This document shows, one piece after another, positions 29,425 through 38,864 of a stretch of DNA of 64,000 bases. The first letter of the stretch is position 1. Each line of letters begins with the position of its first letter. The notes under the pieces are model-generated. The model was given only the letters and a program-made list of their open reading frames with translations. It was not told the origin of the DNA and made no database searches. This DNA comes from Novosphingobium sp. PhB165 (lineage in GTDB: Bacteria > Pseudomonadota > Alphaproteobacteria > Sphingomonadales > Sphingomonadaceae): contig NZ_SLVB01000002.1 of assembly GCF_004341845.1 (NCBI RefSeq), positions 1 to 64,000 on the forward strand, given 5' to 3'. The position numbers and the translations under genes are program-made.

Positions 29425-31272
29425 CTATTTCGTCAAACGCACTGCACCCAGAACCAAAGCTCGATAGGTTCGCGTCCGCAGGCTCTGTGCCTTGTGACCT
29501 TCGAGAGCAGCGAGCCCGAGCCGATTCAGCGCTTCCTCTTCCTCGGCCGTGACGTTGCCGAGCACGCCGCGTGCGGCAATCTTCGCCAGGGTGCCGGGAT
29601 GGGAACTGCTGTCTGCCAGATACAGGAGTGCAGGGAGCAGCCGCTGCTCTACCGGCGTGAAGTCGGTGCCGAACGGATAGGGCGGGAAATCGTCTGCCTG
29701 TAGCGCCGGTGGCAGTCTTGCGGGCAGGTTGTTTCGCCATTCGATGGGAATTTGCCACTTCGCGTCGATCTTGCCGGCACTCCTGGCGTGATCGAGCAAT
29801 TCATCCTGAAACCGGCTGTCGGCAATGGCGAGAAGTCTTTGGATGACCCGCTCGTCGCTCATGCCGCGTATGTCCGCCACGCCGTATTCGGTGACCACGA
29901 TGTCGCGCAAATGGCGCGGGATCGTCTCGTGGCCATAGGTCCAGACGAGGTTCGATTGCAGTTCCCCCTTGTGCCTGCGGGTCGCCGGGAGCGTGATGAT
30001 CGAGCGCGCGCCCTCCAGTTCCAGGGCTTGCGCGACGAAGTTGTACTGGCCGCCCACGCCGCTGACCACGCGCCCATCCTCCAGCCCGTCCGAGACCGCC
30101 GCGCCCAGCAGGGTCACCATCATCGCGCTGTTGACGAAGCGGGCGCCGACGCGGGCGGCGCGCTTGGCTGCCTCGTCGCCATAGAGCGCGTTGACGTACG
30201 AGATTTCGCGCATGTGGATGCGGCCGCGCGTGGTTTCGTCCATGTCGCGCAGGGCCGCATAGAATGCGCGCGGGCCGACGAAGAAGCCGCCGTGGAGCAC
30301 CGCCCCCTCTACCTCGCGCTTGACGATGCCGGCGCGGATCAACGCGATGAAGCCGTCCACCAGCATTTCGGTCGGCGCATAGAGCCCTCGGTCGAACGGG
30401 GCCGTTTCAACCGCAGGACGAACCTGCCCGGCAACGAGCAAGGTATCGATCGCACTCCGAAAGCGGTCCGGACGCTGCTGGCGCAGGATCAGCGAATGGG
30501 CGACGGCATCGCCGATTTCGCCGATGCCGATCTGGAGCGATCCGCCGTCCGGCACCAGCGAGGCGACATGGGCGCCGATCGCATGTTGCGCCGCGCTGAC
30601 CGGCTGATTGGGCGGTCCGAACAGCGGGAACTGCGTCTCCGGACTGTCCAGGATCATCGCAAAACGATCGGCGGAAAGGTCCGCCGGTCCGGTCATGAAG
30701 GGAAGCTCGTCGTTCACTTGCCCGACCAGCAGGAAGTCGGCCTTGCCGGCGTCGCGGGCGCGCAGGAGGTCCAGCGTCATGTCGCTGTTGCAGCTCAGGC
30801 TGAAGCGATCGCCGCGCCGCGCGACGATCTGGGCAATCACGTTGACGCCCTGATCGAGCAGGTAGCGAATGGCATGGGTATAGTTGGCCGAGATATAGCT
30901 GCGCTGGGCGATCGGCGTGGCAAGCCGGCTGCCTGCCTGAAAGAAGAACTCGTTGACTTCGATGTTGGGCGGCATGTCGCCCGCGTGCTGGGCGGCGGCA
31001 TAGGCGAATTCGGGATATCCGCCCATGGTGCGCGCGAATACAGGTTCCAGAAATCGGCGTTCCAGATCGGACCCGAGTGCGGGCGGCTCCAGCGTGAGCG
31101 CGGTGAAGATGTCGAGCCGGATCGCGGGATCGCGGCGTGCCCGTTCGAACAGGGCATTGGCGATGTGGGGCGACTTGCCGAGCCCCAGCGGCAGCCCCAG
31201 CACGATCCGGCCGCCGGTGTGGGCAATGATGCGATCGGCAATCTCTTCGGGATCGGCGAAGCAGATGGTCAC
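29425..31272 (-). CDS. acetyl-CoA hydrolase/transferase family protein
   Basis: A 615-residue member of the acetyl-CoA hydrolase / CoA-transferase family (N-terminal about 1-200, C-terminal about 330-480). Family segments include GGSLQIGIGEIGDAV, GVGGQYNFVAQA and PRHLRDIVVTEYGVADIRG. It is longer than 4-hydroxybutyrate CoA-transferases (about 430). The start is GTG 31272, overlapping the stop of the upstream FadJ-type gene as GTGA; a larger open frame reaching 33363 is only a shadow of that gene. As the last gene of the beta-oxidation operon it may release or transfer CoA from the products. Confidence 0.87.
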   Translation of the reverse strand: MTICFADPEEIADRIIAHTGGRIVLGLPLGLGKSPHIANALFERARRDPAIRLDIFTALTLEPPALGSDLERRFLEPVFARTMGGYPEFAYAAAQHAGDMPPNIEVNEFFFQAGSRLATPIAQRSYISANYTHAIRYLLDQGVNVIAQIVARRGDRFSLSCNSDMTLDLLRARDAGKADFLLVGQVNDELPFMTGPADLSADRFAMILDSPETQFPLFGPPNQPVSAAQHAIGAHVASLVPDGGSLQIGIGEIGDAVAHSLILRQQRPDRFRSAIDTLLVAGQVRPAVETAPFDRGLYAPTEMLVDGFIALIRAGIVKREVEGAVLHGGFFVGPRAFYAALRDMDETTRGRIHMREISYVNALYGDEAAKRAARVGARFVNSAMMVTLLGAAVSDGLEDGRVVSGVGGQYNFVAQALELEGARSIITLPATRRHKGELQSNLVWTYGHETIPRHLRDIVVTEYGVADIRGMSDERVIQRLLAIADSRFQDELLDHARSAGKIDAKWQIPIEWRNNLPARLPPALQADDFPPYPFGTDFTPVEQRLLPALLYLADSSSHPGTLAKIAARGVLGNVTAEEEEALNRLGLAALEGHKAQSLRTRTYRALVLGAVRLTK

Positions 31273-33377
31273 TGCAAGGCGTCCCACCCCGCGTCGGGCT
31301 GGAAGCGGGAGCCATGCTTGCGGGCGAGTTCGGAGAGGGTGGCAGTGACCTCGCCGACGCCGCGTTCCCGGGCATAATGGAGCGGGCCGCCGCGGAACGG
31401 GGCAAATCCAGTGCCGAAGACCATCGCTGCATCGATCACGTCGGGATCGTCGTTCACGCCTTCGCGCAGCACGGTCACGGCCGTGTTGAGCATCGGCAGG
31501 ATCAGCCGGTCGACGAGATCGGGATCCGGGGTGAGCGTGCCGTGTTTTGCGGGATGCCCTTTCACGGCCTTGCCATCGCGCCAGAGGTAGATGCCCTTGC
31601 CGGTCTTGCGGCCAAGGTCGCCCGCTTCGACTTTGTCCTTCAGCCATTGCGGAGCGTCCGGAAGCGGCCAGTCCAGTTCCCGCTTCAGCATCTCGGCAAC
31701 CGCGAGGCCGATGTCGAGGCCTACCTGATCGGCCAGTTCCAGCGGCCCGACCGGCATGCCGAAATCGGTGGCGGCCTTGTCGATGACATCGGGCGGCAGG
31801 CCTTCGTCCATCAGGGCAAAGGCCTCGACAAGGTAGGGGGTGAGGATGCGGTTGACGATGAAGCCGGGCGCGCTCTTCGCTGGAGCGGGCAACTTGCCAA
31901 TGCGGCCTACGAAAGCGCGCGCCTCTGCAGCAACTTCCGCTTTGGTGCCGTCGTGGCTGACCACTTCGACGAGATCGAGGCGGGAGACCGGGTTGAAGAA
32001 ATGGATGCCGACCAGCCGCTCCGGCCGCCGAAGCCGCTCGCGCAGCTCGGCAAGCGGGATCGAGGAGGTGTTGGTGGCCAGGATTGCGCCTTCCTTCATG
32101 CGCGGCTCGGCATCGGCGTAGAGCTTGCGCTTGAGGTCCACTTTCTCGGGCGCGGCCTCGATCACGAGATCGGCGCTGGCGATGCCGTGGCCCTCGGGAT
32201 CGGGGATCAGCCGATCGAGCGCATCGCGTATCTTCAGGCGGTCGCCGTGGGCGATCTTCTCGTAGAGCGCGGCGGCTCGGCCGATGGCAGCGCCGATGGG
32301 TTCCGGCTTCACGTCCGACAGGCTCGTGCGCAGGCCTTGCCACGCGCACCAGGCGGCGATGTCTCCGCCCATTGCGCCCGCGCCGATCACATGGACTTGC
32401 GCCACCCCCGAAGCGTTGGGGGCAAGATCCTTGAGCTTCTGGCGCAGGAAAAAGACGCGGATCAGGTTCTGTGCCGTATCGGTCAGCATCAGATGCGCAA
32501 AGGAGGCGATCTCGGCCTGCTTCATCGCCTCCATGTCGCCGCCATGCTCTTCCCAGAGGTCGATCAGGGCATAGGGCGCAGGATAGTGCGCCGAAGGCGC
32601 GCGCGCTTCGGCCTGCGCGCGCATCTGACGCGCGGCGAGGCGGCGGGCGGGGGCTGTGTCCTTCAACTGTCCCACCAGTCCCTGTCGCGCCTGACCGAGA
32701 TCGCCGCTCACAGCCGCCCCGATCGCCGCGCGAACGTGGCGTTCGGGCACTACCGTATCGACCAGCCCCATGCGCTGGGCCTCCCGGTCGTGGATCGACT
32801 TGCCGGTCAGCATGGCGCTCATCGCCTCGATCGGATCGCACAGATGCGGGAAGCGCGCGGTTCCGCCAAGGCCGGGGTGAAGACCGATCTGCACTTCGGG
32901 AAAGCCGAAGCGGGTGCCTTCCACGGCGATGCGCTGGTTGCAGGCAAGTGCGATCTCCAGCCCGCCGCCCATGGCATAGCCGTGCATGACGGCGATGGTC
33001 GGCAAAGTGAACGCTGCCAGCCGATCGACCACCACATGGGCGCTGGCAATCCTTGCGCGGATCGCGGCTGCGTCGGTGACGCCGCGAAATTCGGAGATAT
33101 CCGCGCCCGCGAGAAAGCCGCTCTTCTTGGCCGAGCGGATCACCAGCGCCTTGGGCGCGCGCTGCTCGACAAGGTCGAGTATCCGGGAGAATTCCTCCAA
33201 TACCGCCTGCGAGAGCGTATTGGCGCCGGTGCCATGCTGATCGATCACGGCCCAGGCCATGCCGTCGGCATCCCGCGAGAACTGCCAGTGTTTGAACTCG
33301 CCACCGGCCTGTGAACGGGAAACGGGGCCGAGCGTCAGGTCGCGGTCGGCCAGATAGGTCCATACGGGATCGTTCAT
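31269..33377 (-). CDS. fadJ: bifunctional enoyl-CoA hydratase / 3-hydroxyacyl-CoA dehydrogenase
   Basis: A 702-residue fusion enzyme of beta-oxidation. The hydratase part (about 1-290) has the oxyanion-hole segments GFLAGADISEF and GYAMGGGLEIALACN with EVQIGLHPGLGG. The dehydrogenase part has the NAD site VIGAGAMGGDIA and the catalytic His in IHFFNPVSRLDLVEV. It hydrates 2-enoyl-CoA and oxidises the hydroxyacyl-CoA. Of two adjacent ATGs, 33377 has better spacing to AGGAGG. It follows the thiolase gene by 11 bp and is coupled to the next gene. The FadJ/FadB symbol is by type; the true orthologue is uncertain. Confidence 0.93.
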   Translation of the reverse strand: MNDPVWTYLADRDLTLGPVSRSQAGGEFKHWQFSRDADGMAWAVIDQHGTGANTLSQAVLEEFSRILDLVEQRAPKALVIRSAKKSGFLAGADISEFRGVTDAAAIRARIASAHVVVDRLAAFTLPTIAVMHGYAMGGGLEIALACNQRIAVEGTRFGFPEVQIGLHPGLGGTARFPHLCDPIEAMSAMLTGKSIHDREAQRMGLVDTVVPERHVRAAIGAAVSGDLGQARQGLVGQLKDTAPARRLAARQMRAQAEARAPSAHYPAPYALIDLWEEHGGDMEAMKQAEIASFAHLMLTDTAQNLIRVFFLRQKLKDLAPNASGVAQVHVIGAGAMGGDIAAWCAWQGLRTSLSDVKPEPIGAAIGRAAALYEKIAHGDRLKIRDALDRLIPDPEGHGIASADLVIEAAPEKVDLKRKLYADAEPRMKEGAILATNTSSIPLAELRERLRRPERLVGIHFFNPVSRLDLVEVVSHDGTKAEVAAEARAFVGRIGKLPAPAKSAPGFIVNRILTPYLVEAFALMDEGLPPDVIDKAATDFGMPVGPLELADQVGLDIGLAVAEMLKRELDWPLPDAPQWLKDKVEAGDLGRKTGKGIYLWRDGKAVKGHPAKHGTLTPDPDLVDRLILPMLNTAVTVLREGVNDDPDVIDAAMVFGTGFAPFRGGPLHYARERGVGEVTATLSELARKHGSRFQPDAGWDALQ

Positions 33378-33388
33378 CATGGCCTCCT

Positions 33389-34675
33389 TCACGCGCGTTC
33401 GATCAGCATGGCGCCGCCCTGGCCGCCGCCGATGCATTCGGTGGCGATGCCGCGCCGCTTGCCCAGCCGCTCCATGGCCTGAACCAGATGGAGCGCGATG
33501 CGGGCTCCGCTGGCGCCGACCGGATGGCCGAGCGAGATCGCCCCGCCATCGACATTGATGGACTCGGGATCGATCGCGCCCGCCGCGCCGTCGAGGCCGA
33601 GCACTTCGCGGCAGAAACCCTCGTCCTGCCAGGCGGCGAGGCAGGCCAGAACTTGCGCTGCGAACGCTTCGTTGAGTTCCCAAAGCTCGACCGTTTGCAG
33701 CGTCAATGCGTTGCGCTTGAGCAATTCGGTGGCGGCCAGAACCGGCCCCAACCCCATGATCGAGGGATCGAGCGCGGACCACTGGCTGTCCAGAATGCGC
33801 GCGCGGGGAAACAGCCCGTGACGCTCCAGCGCCGCTTCGGAGGCAAGGATCGTCCAGCAGGCTCCGTCGGTTATCTGCGAACTGTTGCCGGCGGTGACTT
33901 TGCCGAAAGGCGGCTCGAACACGGGTTTGAGCTTGGCCAGTTTGGCGGCGTCGCTGTCCGGCCGCACGCCGTCGTCGTGGTTGTAGACGGTGCCGTCGCG
34001 GGCGAAGGCGGGTTCGAGTTCGCCCTTTAGCCAGCCTTCGGCCTGAGCCTTGGCCAACCGCTTGTGGCTCTCCACCGCATAACGGTCCGCCGCCTCGCGC
34101 GAGATGGAGAAGAGATGCGCCAGCACTTCGGCGGTCTGGCCCATGCCAAGGTTGGTGATCGGATCGGTCAGCCCGCGTTCGAGGCCGACGATGGGCTTCA
34201 GGAAGTCAGGCCGGAACCCGCTGGCGGCCTTCAGCGCGCCAAGCGGACCGGCCTTGTTGCCCTGCATCGCCGCCAGCCATTCCACCGCATCTTGCCGAAG
34301 GACCAGTGGAGCATGGCTCAGCGCTTCGGCGCCGCCCGCAAGGACAAGATCGCTTCCGCCGTCAGCGATGTAGCGATAGGCGGTATCCATCGCCTGCATG
34401 CCCGAGCCGCAATTGATCTGGACGGTGAAGGCCGTGGTTTGCGGCCCGCAGCCAAGCCGCAGGGCGGCAACGCGCGCGGGATTGGCCTCATCGGCAATCA
34501 CGTTGACGCAGCCCAGGATAACCTGATCGAAATCCGTGGGCGCGAAAGGCTGGCGTAGCAGCAGCGGCCGGCCGCATTGCACGGCAAGGTCTACGGGCGT
34601 GAAGGGGCCGGGGCCGCCGCGCGCTTTCAGGAACGGCGTGCGGGCGCCATCGACGATATAGACGGCCCGGCTCAT
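33389..34675 (-). CDS. fadI: acetyl-CoA C-acyltransferase (thiolase)
   Basis: A 428-residue thiolase. The nucleophile is Cys89 in INCGSGMQAMD, and the second site has GHPVGASGAR and the catalytic Cys in ECIGGGQGGAM. It cleaves 3-ketoacyl-CoA with CoA, the last step of the cycle. Its ATG overlaps the stop of the acyl-CoA dehydrogenase gene (ATGA), indicating coupling. The FadI name is by type and operon position next to a FadJ-like protein. Confidence 0.94.
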   Translation of the reverse strand: MSRAVYIVDGARTPFLKARGGPGPFTPVDLAVQCGRPLLLRQPFAPTDFDQVILGCVNVIADEANPARVAALRLGCGPQTTAFTVQINCGSGMQAMDTAYRYIADGGSDLVLAGGAEALSHAPLVLRQDAVEWLAAMQGNKAGPLGALKAASGFRPDFLKPIVGLERGLTDPITNLGMGQTAEVLAHLFSISREAADRYAVESHKRLAKAQAEGWLKGELEPAFARDGTVYNHDDGVRPDSDAAKLAKLKPVFEPPFGKVTAGNSSQITDGACWTILASEAALERHGLFPRARILDSQWSALDPSIMGLGPVLAATELLKRNALTLQTVELWELNEAFAAQVLACLAAWQDEGFCREVLGLDGAAGAIDPESINVDGGAISLGHPVGASGARIALHLVQAMERLGKRRGIATECIGGGQGGAMLIERA

Positions 34676-36942
34676 TCGGCAGGCTCGCCGATGCGGTTGT
34701 CGGCGCTTTCCGGGTGGGAACGTTCGAGGTCTTCGGCGGCGAAATCGTCTACGGCGATCACTTCCGCCACGGCGGCGTCGGCGGCCTTCAGGCTTTCGAA
34801 TTCCTCGGCCGTGATGAGGTTCTCATCGCGAGCCTTGTCCAAATCGCGGATGCGCGCCTTGCGCAGCCGGTCGTGGATGGGCTGGGTGGCGACGGTCTGG
34901 CGGAAGGCATCGGTCAGGCGGCCTACCGCTTCGTCGGCGCCGCCGATGTAGACGTTCTCCACCAGCCGATCGCGTGCAGGGCAGGGCTCCAGCAGGATAT
35001 CGGCGCAGGCGCGGATCGTGCGGTCGGAAGGCCCATTGCGGCGGCGGCCGAAGGGCTGGATGAACAGGCGCAGCATCCAGCCGACCGGCCTTGCGGGGAA
35101 GTTCGCGATAATCTCGGCGAAGCGCTGTTCGATCGTCGCGAAGCCGCTTTCCATGCACCAGGCAAGCAGTGGCAAATCGTCATCCTGCCGCCCTTCATCC
35201 TCCCAGCGCTTGAGCGCACCGGACAGGAGGTACAGCTCCGAAAGCACGTCCCCCAGCCGAGCGGAGAGCAGTTCGCGCCGCTTCAATTCGCCGCCCAGCG
35301 TCAGGAAGGAAATGTCCGACACGAACGCGAAGGCGGCGGCATAGCGGCTCATCTGCCGATAGTATTTCTTCGCCTTGCCGGCCCTGGGGGCGGGCGCGAA
35401 CAGGCCGCCGCTCCAGTTCCGCACGAAGGCGCGGATAGCGGTCTTCAGTGCATGGCCGATATGCTTCCAGAGCACCTGATCGAAATTCGCCAGCGCCCGG
35501 CTGCGGTTGGCATCGCCGACGGCACGGATTTCGTCCAGCAGATAGGGGTGCGACCGGATCGCGCCTTGGCCGAAAACCATCAGGCTGCGGGTGAGAATAT
35601 TGGCGCCCTCCACGGTGATGCCAACCGGAATGGCGCGGTACTGGCTGCCAAGGTAGTTGCGCGGCCCTTCGATGATCCCCTTGCCGCCGTGGACGTCCAT
35701 CGCGTCATTGATGACCACCCGCATGCGTTCGGTGGCGTGGAGCTTCAGGATCGAGGAAATGACCGCCGGGTGGTTCCCCTGATCGAGCCCGGCGCAGGTC
35801 AGGCGCCGGGCGCCGTCCAGCAGGTAGGCATTGGCGGCAATCCGGGCGAGGCGCTCCTGAATGCCTTCGAACTTGCCGATCGGCAGGTTGAACTGCGATC
35901 GCAGCCGGGCATAGGCGCCAGTCGTATGCGCGGCGAAGGCTCCCGCCGCCGCCGAGAGCGAGGGCAGCGAGATTCCGCGCCCGGCCGCAAGCGCGCTCAT
36001 CAGCATCTTCCAGCCCTGACCCACGCGCTCGGGCCCGCCGATCACGTTATCGAGCGGGATGAACACGTCGTGCCCCTCGTTCGGGCCGTTCTGGAAGCTC
36101 TGCATGGAGGGGACATGGCGGCGGCCGATGGTGACGCCGGGCAGGTCGGTGGGCACGAGGGCGACGGTGATGCCGATATCGTCCTGCCCGCCCAGCAGAT
36201 GGTCGGGATCGCGCAGCTTGAAAGCAAGGCCCAGGATCGTCGCCACCGGGCCCAGTGTGATATAGCGCTTGTGCCAGTTGAGACGGATGCCCAGCACATC
36301 CTCTCCGTTCCATTCGCCCCGGCAGATCACGCCTTCATCGGTCATGGAGGCGGCGTCGGAGCCGGCTTCCGGGCTGGTAAGCCCGAAGGCGGGCAGTTCG
36401 CGTCCATCGGCCAGACGGGGCAGCCAATATTCTTGCTGCGCCTTGGTGCCGAAGCGCAGGATCAACTCGCCCGGGCCGAGCGAGTTGGGAACCATCGCGG
36501 TCACGGCCGTCGATACCGAGCGCGTGGCGATCTTGCGCACGATCTCGCTATGCGCGAAGTTCGAGAAGCCCAGCCCGCCGTGTTCCTTGGGTATGATGAT
36601 GCCGAAGAATTTCTCGCGCTTGAGGAAGTCCCAGGCTTCCGGCGGCAGGTCGTGGGTCTCCCACGTCATTCGCCAGTCGTCGATCATCGCGCAAAGCCTG
36701 TCCACCGGCCCATTCAGGAACGCGCGCTCTTCATCCGTCAGCGTGGCGGGAGGGACGGCGAGGAGCTGATCCCAGTCCGGATTGCCGGTGAACAGCGCAG
36801 CGTCCCACCAGGTGTTGCCCGCATCGATGGCCTCGTTCTCGGTAGCGGAGAGGGCCGGGAGCGCCGACTGCACGAGGGACATGACCGGTCGGGTAAGCAC
36901 TTCGCGGCGGGCGGTGGTGGCAAAGTCGGCGGCAAGCGACAT
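34672..36942 (-). CDS. fadE: acyl-CoA dehydrogenase, FadE type
   Basis: A 756-residue acyl-CoA dehydrogenase, the long FadE form. The first conserved core is FFGIIIPKEHGGLGFSNFAH, with AFGLTSPEAGSDAASM for FAD binding and DVHGGKGIIEGPRNYLGSQY further on. The C-terminal 200 residues are the FadE-specific extension. It oxidises acyl-CoA to 2-enoyl-CoA, passing electrons to ETF. ATG 36942 is chosen because AAGGAG precedes it with good spacing. It is the promoter-proximal gene of the four-gene operon running to 29425. Confidence 0.94.
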   Translation of the reverse strand: MSLAADFATTARREVLTRPVMSLVQSALPALSATENEAIDAGNTWWDAALFTGNPDWDQLLAVPPATLTDEERAFLNGPVDRLCAMIDDWRMTWETHDLPPEAWDFLKREKFFGIIIPKEHGGLGFSNFAHSEIVRKIATRSVSTAVTAMVPNSLGPGELILRFGTKAQQEYWLPRLADGRELPAFGLTSPEAGSDAASMTDEGVICRGEWNGEDVLGIRLNWHKRYITLGPVATILGLAFKLRDPDHLLGGQDDIGITVALVPTDLPGVTIGRRHVPSMQSFQNGPNEGHDVFIPLDNVIGGPERVGQGWKMLMSALAAGRGISLPSLSAAAGAFAAHTTGAYARLRSQFNLPIGKFEGIQERLARIAANAYLLDGARRLTCAGLDQGNHPAVISSILKLHATERMRVVINDAMDVHGGKGIIEGPRNYLGSQYRAIPVGITVEGANILTRSLMVFGQGAIRSHPYLLDEIRAVGDANRSRALANFDQVLWKHIGHALKTAIRAFVRNWSGGLFAPAPRAGKAKKYYRQMSRYAAAFAFVSDISFLTLGGELKRRELLSARLGDVLSELYLLSGALKRWEDEGRQDDDLPLLAWCMESGFATIEQRFAEIIANFPARPVGWMLRLFIQPFGRRRNGPSDRTIRACADILLEPCPARDRLVENVYIGGADEAVGRLTDAFRQTVATQPIHDRLRKARIRDLDKARDENLITAEEFESLKAADAAVAEVIAVDDFAAEDLERSHPESADNRIGEPAE

Positions 36943-37147
36943 CGATCGGGCTCCTTCTCCTGCCAACGCACAACGCTTGCGCGCGGAGAATTGCTCCCGA
37001 CACTCGGCTCGGTTCGGTTTCGCACCGGCGCGAGTTGCGCCCGCGCGGCGGCAAGCCGAAGCGCTGGGCGGATCAATCGCAGTTCATGATGCGCTTTCGT
37101 TTGCTAACCGAAATCCGCGCGGGGGCTGCTCGCCGGTCGATGTCGTC

Positions 37148-38146
37148 TCAGTGCAGCAGCATTGCCTGCAGGCCGCGCGCTACACATTCGCTCGGGTCGG
37201 CTGCCGTGCGTACGGAAAGGCCGGTTTCCTTCGACATCAACAAGCCCAGCAAGGGCGACAGTGCGCCGCCGCCGGTCAGAACGATGCCGTCCGCCAGAAT
37301 GTCATGGCTGAGCTCCGGCGGCGTTTCGCTGAGCAGTTGCCGCACCGCCTCGATAATCACGCGGAAATGCTTTTCCGCGACGAGATCGAGTTCTTCGCAC
37401 GAAAGCGACAGGACAGCCGGCATCTGGGTGCGCAGGCTGCGTCCCTTGACCTCGATCGGCAGCGAACGTTCGCCGCTCTGCGCGCGGGCGCTGTACTCCT
37501 CCATGACGCGCTCGGCGGTGAGGTCGCCGATGAGCAGCTTGTGCCGAAGGTGCAGATCGTCGGCAATGGCGCGGGCGAGCGATGCGCCGCCGACGCGTAC
37601 CGAGCGTGTCTGGCAAATGCCTCCCAGGGAGATCAGGGCCACTTCGCTGGTACCGGCCCCGCATTCGACAACCATGGTGCCGGTGGGATGCTCGATAGGA
37701 AGCTCTGCGCCGATCGCAGCGGCCAGTGGTTCCGGGACGAGGCGAACCGAGGCCAGACCGGCGTCGCTCGCCGCCGTGAGCAGTGCCGCCCGCTCAGCCT
37801 GCGTGGCATCCGAAGGTACGCCGATCAGGACGCGCGTCCTGCCCAGTCCGGAGCGTCCCACCGCGCTTCGAAGCGCGTAGCGCAGCATGTGCGTGGCCGC
37901 GTCGATATCCTGAAGCACGCCGCGGCGAAGCGGACGCTTGATCCGCATGTGGCTCGGCGTCCGGTCCACCATCGCCCGTGCGCTTGTTCCGGCTGCAAGA
38001 AGTTGCTCGGCACCCCATGGGCCCGTGAAACAGCAAAGCGAAGGTTCGTCGAATAAAATGCCCTCTGAGCGATGAACGACGCGAACATTCGCTGTGCCAA
38101 AATCGATCGCGAGTTCCGGCTTTTTCGAGGTTAGGAATGACATCAT
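37148..38146 (-). CDS. MreB-like actin-family ATPase, divergent paralogue
   Basis: A 332-residue MreB/Hsp70-actin-fold protein. The phosphate-1 loop is LAIDFGTANVRVVH (MreB: DLGTAN), phosphate-2 is VVECGAGTSEVALIS (MreB: VVDIGGGTTEVAVIS), and the adenosine motif is DGIVLTGGGALSPLLG. The Asp of phosphate-2 is replaced by Glu and the following residues differ, so ATP handling may be altered. It is not followed by mreC, mreD or other shape genes; it stands alone between fadE and rnk. It may be an additional filament protein rather than the cell-shape MreB. The predicted start has no outstanding ribosome site. Confidence 0.85.
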   Translation of the reverse strand: MMSFLTSKKPELAIDFGTANVRVVHRSEGILFDEPSLCCFTGPWGAEQLLAAGTSARAMVDRTPSHMRIKRPLRRGVLQDIDAATHMLRYALRSAVGRSGLGRTRVLIGVPSDATQAERAALLTAASDAGLASVRLVPEPLAAAIGAELPIEHPTGTMVVECGAGTSEVALISLGGICQTRSVRVGGASLARAIADDLHLRHKLLIGDLTAERVMEEYSARAQSGERSLPIEVKGRSLRTQMPAVLSLSCEELDLVAEKHFRVIIEAVRQLLSETPPELSHDILADGIVLTGGGALSPLLGLLMSKETGLSVRTAADPSECVARGLQAMLLH

Positions 38147-38413
38147 GGCTGACCCCTAGCAGCGCGCCGGATGGTTGTCTTCAACTACTCGGCGGAAGGA
38201 TTCGCGCGCGTCTCATTTGACGGGCCCGCTTCTTGAGGGCATGCTGAACCGATGCACGGACGCCTTCGCCTAATCCGTTTCGCCCGTCACGGGGGACAGC
38301 TTCTCGCAGGCAATTAGCCCCGGGTTCGGTGCCGCGTGCACCAGGCTCGGGGATGTGAAGGAAACGCCCGCTGCTTCGTGCAGGGGCTTCTCTCTTGCGG
38401 GATAACCAGCACC

Positions 38414-38860
38414 ATGAATATCAGGAAGGCGGCCAGGCGGCCGGCGATCCACCTCATCGATGATCAGGCCGAGACCCTTACCAATCTTGCGCTTGCGGCC
38501 GAGCATCGGCTTCCGGAAGTCGCCGAACTTCTCCTGCAGGAGATAGAGCGTGCTACGCTGCACGGATCGAACGCTCTTCCTGCGCGCATCGTGTCGATGA
38601 ACTGCCTTGTCGAGTTCGTGGACGCGGCGAGCGGTTCGAGCCGGACAGTCCAGCTGGTCTACCCGGGCGAAGCCGATATCACGGGAAATCGGATATCGAT
38701 CCTCACGCCCGTTGGCGCCGGATTGATCGGTATGCGGCAAGGACAATCCATCTTGTGGCCGGACCGGGACGGCCATGATCGCAAGCTGACGATCGTCAAG
38801 GTTATCTCGCCTCACGCCCGGCCAGTGGACGCAGCGGAATGCGTCACAGGCACCGGCTGA
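38414..38860 (+). CDS. rnk: Rnk / GreA-GreB family regulator
   Basis: A 148-residue protein. The N-terminal helical part (LTNLALAAEHRLPEVAELLL) is followed by the GreA/GreB C-terminal domain: VSMNCLVEFVDAASG, then VQLVYPGEADITGNRISILT and PVGAGLIGMRQGQSI. Rnk proteins bind RNA polymerase's secondary channel and affect nucleoside diphosphate kinase levels. ATG 38414 is preferred to an upstream GTG. It is divergent from the MreB-like gene and 4 bp from a convergent DsbA-like gene. Confidence 0.87.
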   Translation: MNIRKAARRPAIHLIDDQAETLTNLALAAEHRLPEVAELLLQEIERATLHGSNALPARIVSMNCLVEFVDAASGSSRTVQLVYPGEADITGNRISILTPVGAGLIGMRQGQSILWPDRDGHDRKLTIVKVISPHARPVDAAECVTGTG

Positions 38861-38864
38861 GGTG

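Noticed and set aside
27935..29758. A 607-codon minus frame over the arylsulfatase.
   Set aside because: Shadow of the sulfatase; it also crosses a terminator hairpin.
31314..33314. A 666-codon frame antisense to the FadJ-type gene.
   Set aside because: Shadow of a well-defined bifunctional enzyme.
29425..33363. An apparent 1312-residue fusion running through the FadJ-type gene into the acetyl-CoA hydrolase.
   Set aside because: Only the part from GTG 31272 has family similarity; the rest is an out-of-frame reading of fadJ.
34714..37089. A 791-codon open frame antisense to fadE.
   Set aside because: The opposite strand encodes a complete acyl-CoA dehydrogenase with start signal and operon context; the antisense frame has no recognisable motif.
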